From the NCBI GenBank assembly GCA_015956445.1, contig WIUZ02000011.1:372001-436000 (forward strand): DNA of 64,000 nucleotides, read 5' to 3'. The notes beneath the pieces were generated by a model. The model was not told the DNA's origin. It did no database searches and saw only the letters and a program-made list of their open reading frames with translations. The DNA comes from Thelephora terrestris (lineage: Eukaryota > Basidiomycota > Agaricomycetes > Thelephorales > Thelephoraceae). The position numbers and the translations under genes are program-made. Shown in pieces: positions 56,517 through 64,000 of the stretch; the stretch's first letter is position 1, and each line of letters begins with the position of its first letter.

Positions 56517-57460
56517 CAAAATCCCATGACCCATGGGCCATACGTCGCCGTACGACAGGTACAAATCCCCATGACCCATGGACCGTACGATGGTGTGTGG
56601 GCCCCATGACCCATGGGTTGTACGGTGCTGTATGATAGTATGGCCTGTCCATGACCCATGGGTTGTACGATGCCGTACGGTGGTATGCCCTTCCCATGAC
56701 CCATGGGCCGTACGGTGGTGCTGGACTGCCATCCACCCTGCCCATGACCCATGGGGCGTACAGCACCGTACGGTGGTATGCCCTGCCCATGACCCATGGA
56801 GCGTACGGCGCCGTACGGTGGTATGCCCTGCCCATGACCCATGGGTCGTACGGCGCCGTACGGGGGTTTGCCCTACCCATGACCCATGGAGCGTACGGCG
56901 CCGTACGACAGTATGCCCTGCCCATGACCCATGGAGCGTACGGCGCCGTACGGTGGTATGCCCTACCCATGACCCATGGAGCGTACGGCGCCGTACGACA
57001 GTATGCCCTACCCATGACCCATGGAGCGTACGGCGCCGTACGACAGTATGCCCTGCCCATGACCCATGGAGCGTACGGCGCCGTACGACAGTATGCCCTG
57101 CCCATGACCCATGGGTCGTACGGCGCCGTACGACAGTATGCCCTGCCCATGACCCATGGAGCGTACGGCGCCGTACGACAGTATGCCCTGCCCATGACCC
57201 ATGGGTCGTACGGCGCCGTACGGTGGTATGCCCTGCCCATGACCCATGGAGCGTACGGCGCCGTACGGTGGTATGCCCTGCCCATGACCCATGGAGCGTA
57301 CGGCGCCGTACGGGGGTATGCCCTACCCATGACCCATGGATCGTACGGCGCCGTACGACAGTATGCCCTGCCCATGACCCATGGAGCGTACGGCGCCGTA
57401 CGGTGGTATGCCCTGCCCATGACCCATGGAGCGTACGGCGCCGTACGCACAGGGTTCAGC
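56498..57460. repeat. 45-bp minisatellite array, left arm
   Basis: About 21 units of the type cccatgacccatggagcgta + cggcgccgtacgacagtatgccctg. Each unit has a perfect 16-bp palindrome CGTACGGCGCCGTACG and a near-palindrome CCATGACCCATGG. The first five or six units (to about 56740) are diverged, the rest almost uniform. Because 45 is a multiple of three, open frames of 15-residue repeats appear on both strands; they are not genes. Confidence 0.9.
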
Positions 57461-57527
57461 TATCTTTTCTCCATGGGTCATGGACCATACATCGTGACAA
57501 TTCTCCATGGGTCATGGGCCATGCAAC

Positions 57528-57549
57528 GTTGTACAACGCGTTGTACAAC
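57528..57549. repeat. 22-bp perfect palindrome at array junction
   Basis: GTTGTACAACGCGTTGTACAAC, two GTTGTACAAC palindromes joined by GC, sits between the 45-bp and 35-bp arrays. The mirror copy is near 62999-63020 in the right arm. Confidence 0.85.
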
Positions 57550-57599
57550 CCATGACCCATGGAGAAAAGATACCATTGTACAACCCATGACCCATGGGT

Positions 57600-59560
57600 A
57601 ATGGAATAGTATCCGTTGCCCATGCCCCATGGGTTGTACAATGGTATCTGTTGCCCATGCCCCATGGGTTGTACAACACTATCCCTTGCCCATGCCTCAT
57701 GGGTTGTACAATGCTATCCTTTCCCCATGGGGCATGGGTTGTACAACGCTATCCAATTCCCATGCCCCATGGGTTGTACAACGCTATCTGTTCCCCATGG
57801 GTCATGGGTTGTACAACGCTATCCTTTCTCCATGGGGCATGGGTTGTACAACACTATCCATTTTCCATGCCCCATGGGTTGTACAACACTATCCATTTCC
57901 CATGGGGCATGGGTTGTACAACGCTATCCAATTCCCATGCCCCATGGGTTGTACAACACTATCTGTTCCCCATGGGTCATGGGTTGTACAACGCTATCCA
58001 TTCTCCATGGGGCATGGGTTGTACAACGCTATCCAATTCCCATGCCCCATGGGTTGTACAATGCTATCTGTTCCCCATGGGTCATGGGTTGTACAACACT
58101 ATCCGTTCCCCATGGGTCATGGGTTGTACAACACTATCCTTTCTCCATGGGGCATGGGTTGTACAACGCTATCCTTTCTCCATGGGGCATGGGTTGTACA
58201 ACGCTATCCATTCTCCATGGGGCATGGGTTGTACAACGCTATCCATTCTCCATGGGGCATGGGTTGTACAACACTATCCATTTCCCATGGGTCATGGGTT
58301 GTACAACACTATCCAATTCCCATGCCCCATGGGTTGTACAACGCTATCCGTTCCCCATGGGTCATGGGTTGTACAACACTATCCTTTCTCCATGGGGCAT
58401 GGGTTGTACAACACTATCCATTTTCCATGCCCCATGGGTTGTACAACACTATCCATTTCCCATGGGGCATGGGTTGTACAATGCTATCCAATTCCCATGC
58501 CCCATGGGTTGTACAACGCTATCCATTCTCCATGGGGCATGGGTTGTACAACGCTATCCTTTCTCCATGGGGCATGGGTTGTACAACGCTATCCATTTCC
58601 CATGGGTCATGGGTTGTACAACGCTATCCATTTCCCATGCCCCATGGGTTGTACAACGCTATCTGTTCCCCATGGGGCATGGATTGTACAACGCTATCCG
58701 TTCCCCATGGGTCATGGGTTGTACAACGCTATCCGTTCCCCATGGGTCATGGGTTGTACAACGCTATCTGTTCCCCATGGGGCATGGGTTGTACAACACC
58801 ATCCATTCTCCATGCCCCATGGGTTGTACAATGCTATCCTTTCTCCATGGGTCATGGGTTGTACAACACTATCCAATTTCCATGCCCCATGGGTTGTACA
58901 ACGCTATCCATTTCCCATGCCCCATGGGTTGTACAACACTATCCATTCCCCATGGGGCATGGGTTGTACAACACTATCCATTTCCCATGGGTCATGGGTT
59001 GTACAACACTATCCATTTCCCATGCCCCATGGGTTGTACAACACTATCCGTTTCCCATGGGGCATGGGTTGTACAACACTACCCATTCTCCATGCCCCAT
59101 GGGTTGTACAACACTATCTGTTCCCCATGGGTCATGGGTTGTACAACACTATCCAATTCCCATGCCCCATGGGTTGTACAACGCTATCCATTCCCCATGG
59201 GGCATGGGTTGTACAACGCTATCCATTTCCCATGCCCCATGGGTTGTACAACACTATCCTTTCCCCATGGGGCATGGGTTGTACAACACTACCCATTCTC
59301 CATGCCCCATGGGTTGTACAACACTATCTGATTCCCATGCCCCATGGGTTGTACAACACTATCCATTCTCCATGGTGCATGGGTTGTACAACACTATCTA
59401 TTTTCCATGCCCCATGGGTTGTACAATGCTATCCAATTCCCATGCCCCATGGGTTGTACATCACTATCCAATTCCCATGCACCATGGGTTGTACAACAGC
59501 ATCTTGTGCCCATGGGGCATCAGTTGCAGAATGGTGTCCTTTCTCCATGTCCCATGGATT
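57600..59560. repeat. 35-bp minisatellite array, left arm
   Basis: About 56 units of ttgtacaacgctatccattc + tccatggggcatggg. Every unit has the 10-bp palindrome GTTGTACAAC and one of two near-palindromes, CCATGGGGCATGG (or CCATGCCCCATGG) and CCATGGGTCATGG. Variants at fixed positions (ac/gc before tatc; ca/ct/cg after) alternate irregularly. As 35 is not a multiple of three, three units encode one 35-residue period and all three frames of the strand read the same peptides and stay open for over 570 codons. Confidence 0.92.
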
Positions 59561-60137
59561 ATATCACTATTCCAGGAAAGGAGATACTTTATAAATCAAC
59601 CATTAGCTGTGTGAATTTGAAAAAATTAGACTCTGTTTGTATGCATGATAGACCATATATCAGTGTGTGGCTCTAACCTAATGGAAACTAAACTTAACCT
59701 GATAATAGCCACAACCTAATCCTCAATCTAACCTGAGCCAATGTAAACTTGACCCATGAACCTAAGCCTAACCTAATCCTAAACCTGGTCTAATCCCAAA
59801 TCTAACCCTAACCTGACCTGACCTAACCTAACCTAACCTAACCTAACCTAACCTAACCTAACCTATACCTAACCTAACCTGGTATGGGCAAACCTAACCT
59901 ACCTATCATGACCTGTTTCAGCCTAATGTCATGTATGCCAGCCAAGACTAACTTCACCCAGTTGCAAACATATGACTTGGGTCACAGGACCATAAAGCAA
60001 ACTGCAGTCCCCTCACTCTGTGCCCAACCATCCCATAAGCCCACAGACGCACATATATATCATCAGCAACCCAGCATCATGCTTATCACCCATGTTCAAC
60101 CACAAACCACTCTCACCCTTTGTTCTGTGCTATCTCA
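59561..60137 (+). repeat. Single-copy inner segment, left arm, with (CCTAA)n
   Basis: Contains many dispersed CCTAA pentamers, perfect between about 59818 and 59862. Next to it a 105-codon open frame (59884-60198) is also present in the right arm (60529 downwards) with the same beginning, MGKPNLPIMTCFSLMSCMPA; they are the same DNA in inverse orientation and I see no evidence that it is a gene. Confidence 0.75.
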
Positions 60138-60273
60138 AAGCCTAACCATAACTCTAGCTCACCCACCCATATTAATCCTTGTGTGGAATATGTTATAAGT
60201 CTATAAACCATATGTTTGTAGGCCACTTGCTTGTGGGCCCAAGGAGGTGGATGAACTTGAGTTGTGGTTTGTC

Positions 60274-60860
60274 TGTGAGATGGCACAGAACAAAGGGTGA
60301 GAGTGGTTTGTGGTTGAACATGGGTGATAAGCATGATGCTGGGTTGCTGATGATATATATGTGCATCTGTGGGCTTATGGGATGGTTGGGCACAGAGTGA
60401 GGGGACTGCAGTTTGCTTTATGGTCCTGTGACCCAAGTCATATGTTTGCAACTGGGTGAAGTTAGTCTTGGCTGGCATACATGACATTAGGCTGAAACAG
60501 GTCATGATAGGTAGGTTAGGTTTGCCCATACCAGGTTAGGTTAGGTATAGGTTAGGTTAGGTTAGGTTAGGTTAGGTTAGGTTAGGTTAGGTTAGGTTAG
60601 GTTAGGTTAGGTTAGGTTAGGTCAGGTCAGGTTAGGGTTAGATTTGGGATTAGACCAGGTTTAGGATTAGGTTAGGCTTAGGTTCATGGGTCAAGTTTAC
60701 ATTGGCTCAGGTTAGATTGAGGATTAGGTTGTGGCTATTATCAGGTTGAGTTTAGTTTCCATTAGGTTAGAGCCACAAACTGATATATGGTCTATCATGC
60801 ATACAAACAGAGTCTAATTTTTTCAAATTCACACAGCTAATGGTTGATTTATAAAGTATC
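60274..60860 (-). repeat. Single-copy inner segment, right arm, with (TTAGG)n
   Basis: Inverse copy of 59561-60137. The TTAGG run (about 60552-60620) is longer than its mirror by a few units. A pentamer is the telomere unit of many insects; fungal telomeres are normally TTAGGG, so this is an interstitial satellite rather than a telomere. Confidence 0.75.
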
Positions 60861-60889
60861 TCCTTTCCTGGAATAGTGATATAATCCAT

Positions 60890-62960
60890 GGGACATGGAG
60901 AAAGGACACCATTCTGCAACTGATGCCCCATGGGCACAAGATGCTGTTGTACAACCCATAGTGCATGGGAATTGGATAGTGATGTACAACCCATGGGGCA
61001 TGGGAATTGGATAGCATTGTACAACCCATGGGGCATGGAAAATAGATAGTGTTGTACAACCCATGCACCATGGAGAATGGATAGTGTTGTACAACCCATG
61101 GGGCATGGGAATCAGATAGTGTTGTACAACCCATGGGGCATGGAGAATGGGTAGTGTTGTACAACCCATGCCCCATGGGGAAAGGATAGTGTTGTACAAC
61201 CCATGGGGCATGGGAAATGGATAGCGTTGTACAACCCATGGGGCATGGGAATTGGATAGTGTTGTACAACCCATGCCCCATGGGGAATGGATAGCGTTGT
61301 ACAACCCATGGGGCATGGGAATTGGATAGCGTTGTACAACCCATGACCCATGGAGAAAGGATAGCGTTGTACAACCCATGACCCATGGGGAACAGATAGC
61401 GTTGTACAACCCATGACCCATGGGGAACGGATAGCGTTGTACAACCCATGGGGCATGGGAAATGGATAGCGTTGTACAACCCATGACCCATGGGAAATGG
61501 ATAGTGTTGTACAACCCATGCCCCATGGGGAATGGATAGCGTTGTACAACCCATGGGGCATGGGAAATGGATAGCGTTGTACAACCCATGGGGCATGGGA
61601 AATGGATAGCGTTGTACAACCCATGACCCATGGGAAATGGATAGCGTTGTACAACCCATGCCCCATGGAGAATGGATAGCGTTGTACAACCCATGACCCA
61701 TGGGGAACAGATAGCGTTGTACAACCCATGGGGCATGGGAAATGGATAGTGTTGTACAACCCATGCCCCATGGGGAATGGATAGCGTTGTACAACCCATG
61801 GGGCATGGGAAATGGATAGTGTTGTACAACCCATGCCCCATGGGGAATGGATAGCGTTGTACAACCCATGGGGCATGGGAATTGGATAGTGTTGTACAAC
61901 CCATGACCCATGGGGAACAGATAGTGTTGTACAACCCATGGGGCATGGAGAATGGGTAGTGTTGTACAACCCATGCCCCATGGGAAACGGATAGTGTTGT
62001 ACAACCCATGCCCCATGGAGAAAGGATAGCGTTGTACAACCCATGACCCATGGGGAACTGATAGTGTTGTACAACCCATGACCCATGGGGAACGGATAGC
62101 ATTGTACAACCCATGAGGCATGGGGAACGGATAGCGTTGTACAATCCATGCCCCATGGGGAACGGATAGTGTTGTACAACCCATGGGGCATGGGAAATGG
62201 ATAGTGTTGTACAACCCATGACCCATGGGAAATGGATAGCGTTGTACAACCCATGCCCCATGGGGAGCAGATAGTGTTGTACAACCCATGCCCCATGGAG
62301 AAAGGATAGTGTTGTACAACCCATGACCCATGGGGAACAGATAGCGTTGTACAACCCATGACCCATGGGGAACGGATAGCGTTGTACAACCCATGGGGCA
62401 TGGGAAATGGATAGCGTTGTACAACCCATGACCCATGGGAAATGGATAGTGTTGTACAACCCATGCCCCATGGGGAATGGATAGCGTTGTACAACCCATG
62501 GGGCATGGGAATTGGATAGTGTTGTACAACCCATGGGCCATGAGAATCGGATAGCGTTGTACAACCCATGCCCCATGGAGAACGGATAGCGTTGTACAAC
62601 CCATGACCCATGGGGAACAGATAGCGTTGTACAACCCATGGGGCATGGGAATTGGATAGCGTTGTACAACCCATGGGGCATGGGAAATGGATAGCGTTGT
62701 ACAACCCATGACCCATGGGAAATGGATAGCGTTGTACAACCCATGCCCCATGGAGAAAGGATAGCGTTGTACAACCCATGACCCATGGGGAACAGATAGC
62801 GTTGTACAACCCATGGGGCATGGAAATTGGATAGCGTTGTACAACCCATGCCCCATGGGGAAAGGATAGCATTGTACAACCCATGAGGCATGGGGAAGGG
62901 ATAGTGTTGTACAACCCATGGGGCATGGGCAACGTATACTATTCCATTACCCATGGGTCA
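60890..62960. repeat. 35-bp minisatellite array, right arm
   Basis: Inverse of the left 35-bp array, about 59 units; the order of variant units is similar near the inner end but not identical throughout, which shows independent gains and losses of units since the arms formed. Confidence 0.9.
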
Positions 62961-63085
62961 TGGGTTGTACAATGGTATCTTTTCTCCATGGGTCATGGGT
63001 TGTACAACGCGTTGTACAACGTTGCATGGCCCATGACCCATGGAGAATTGTCACGATGTATGGTCCATGACCCATGGAGAAAAGA

Positions 63086-64000
63086 TAGCTGAAGGGGCTC
63101 CCGTACGACAGTATGCCCTGCCCATGACCCATGGAGCGTACGGCGCCGTACGACAGTATGCCCTGCCCATGACCCATGGGTCGTACGGCGCCGTACGGTG
63201 GTATGCCCTGCCCATGACCCATGGAGCGTACGGCGCCGTACGGTGGTATGCCCTGCCCATGACCCATGGAGCGTACGGCGCCGTACGGGGGTATGCCCTA
63301 CCCATGACCCATGGATCGTACGGCGCCGTACGACAGTATGCCCTGCCCATGACCCATGGAGCGTACGGCGCCGTACGGTGGTATGCCCTGCCCATGACCC
63401 ATGGAGCGTACGGCGCCATACGACAGTATGCCCTGCCCATGACCCATGGAGCGTACGGCGCCGTACGGTGGTATGCCCTGCCCATGACCCATGGAGCGTA
63501 CGGCGCCGTACGGTGGTATGCCCTGCCCATGACCCATGGAGCGTACGGCGCCGTACGGGGGTATGCCCTACCCATGACCCATGGATCGTACGGCGCCGTA
63601 CGACAGTATGCCCTGCCCATGACCCATGGAGCGTACGGCGCCGTACGACAGTATGCCCTGCCCATGACCCATGGAGCGTACGGCGCCATACGACAGTATG
63701 CCCTGCCCATGACCCATGGAGCGTACGGCGCCGTACGACAGTATGCCCTGCCCATGACCCATGGAGCGTACGGCGCCGTACGACAGTATGCCCTGCCCAT
63801 GACCCATGGGTCGTACGGCGCCGTACGGTGGTATGCCCTGCCCATGACCCATGGAGCGTACGGCGCCGTACGGTGGTATGCCCTGCCCATGACCCATGGA
63901 GCGTACGGCGCCGTACGGGGGTATGCCCTACCCATGACCCATGGATCGTACGGCGCCGTACGACAGTATGCCCTGCCCATGACCCATGGAGCGTACGGCG
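63086..64000. repeat. 45-bp minisatellite array, right arm (cut by window end)
   Basis: At least 20 units of the same 45-bp repeat as on the left, now starting directly after 'agctgaaggggctcc'. Two units have a mutated palindrome (CGTACGGCGCCATACG near 63403-63418 and 63677-63692). It continues beyond the window. Confidence 0.9.

Larger units (their letters stand above)
56490..64000. repeat. Giant palindrome (>7.4 kb), arms of minisatellites
   Basis: The left arm (56490-60137) and the right arm (60274 to beyond 64000) are inverted copies around a spacer of about 136 bases; the centre is near 60206. Order in each arm from outside in: 45-bp array, junction segment with a 22-bp palindrome, 35-bp array, single-copy segment. 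The arms differ by point substitutions (for example 'cagtgtgtgg' at 59661 against the mirror of 'cagtttgtgg' near 60775) and by repeat numbers, so this is not a simple mirror-image assembly error. The window ends inside the right arm. Confidence 0.85.

Noticed and set aside
59818-60620. (TTAGG)n as a true telomere.
   Set aside because: The runs are short, interrupted, internal and head-to-head, with more than 3 kb of other sequence on both sides.
56490-64000. Very long open frames (300-700 codons) on both strands, such as peptides rich in 'MGHGLYN' or 'APWVMGRAY'.
   Set aside because: They are translations of 35-bp and 45-bp tandem repeats. All frames are open because the unit lacks stops, not because a protein is selected; no promoter, no splice structure, no family.
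56490-64000. Regular repeats resembling a CRISPR array.
   Set aside because: The units are contiguous without unique spacers, are themselves palindromic, and lie in a fungal nuclear context with no cas genes.
1-64000. tRNA or rRNA genes.
   Set aside because: No stretch with the conserved A and B boxes or rRNA core sequences was noticed on either strand; a covariance-model search would be needed to exclude them fully.

Overview
The window is nuclear DNA of a filamentous basidiomycete, most likely an Agaricomycete. The evidence is that nearly every gene needs short (45-60 nt) GT-AG introns to be read through, and that the gene families are typical of these fungi: a NACHT-WD40 NLR, DUF6535 membrane proteins, a fungal kinase-like protein with an HRDC loop, a DUF6570-type Helitron protein and a TNP2-type CACTA transposase. 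Genus and species cannot be told from the sequence alone.

Left half (1-25.3 kb): after a decayed copia gag relic comes a complete ten-exon NLR gene (6620-1764, minus), a DUF6535 gene (10012-7108), a five-exon protein-kinase-like gene (12036-10610) and, divergent from it, a small three-exon gene on the plus strand (12382-12945) with a TATA box. Two further DUF6535 genes (B, 18467-15225, frameshifted; C, 22795-19587, intact) form a tandem duplication of about 4.3 kb that includes their flanks. A fourth DUF6535 gene (D) lies at 41110-38171.

Middle (25.3-37.3 kb): a Helitron block on the minus strand. RepHel (N-terminal DUF6570 part 37221-35403, Rep plus helicase part 32244-27803) is followed in the same frame, after one TGA, by a USP-type cysteine protease domain, and then by a separate gene with an OB-fold-like C-terminal region. 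RepHel is split by a fold-back CACTG-ended element (32248-35399, 3-bp duplication TGA), which is itself split by a 2.4-kb TG...CA element, Z1 (5-bp duplication CCATG).

Right (42.8-56.5 kb): a CACTA/TNP2 transposase gene on the minus strand is broken into four pieces by a CACTG MITE (54489-55015, TGT), by X' (50912-54207, GGTGC) and by Z2 (44796-50517, GTGGG); Z2 in turn contains X (46936-50236, ATCAC). The pieces rejoin in frame at the junctions I checked. Z and X look like giant solo LTRs (2.4 and 3.3 kb): TG...CA ends, 5-bp target duplications, a TATA box a few hundred bases from the CCTGACA end, no internal pol genes, and in each an intron-containing gene for a coiled-coil protein running antisense to the presumed LTR promoter.

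Far right (56.5-64 kb): one arm and most of the other of a palindrome of more than 7.4 kb centred near 60,206. Its arms consist of a 45-bp minisatellite and a 35-bp minisatellite, each unit carrying perfect short palindromes, plus a single-copy inner segment with (TTAGG)n. The many long open frames here are by-products of the repeats.
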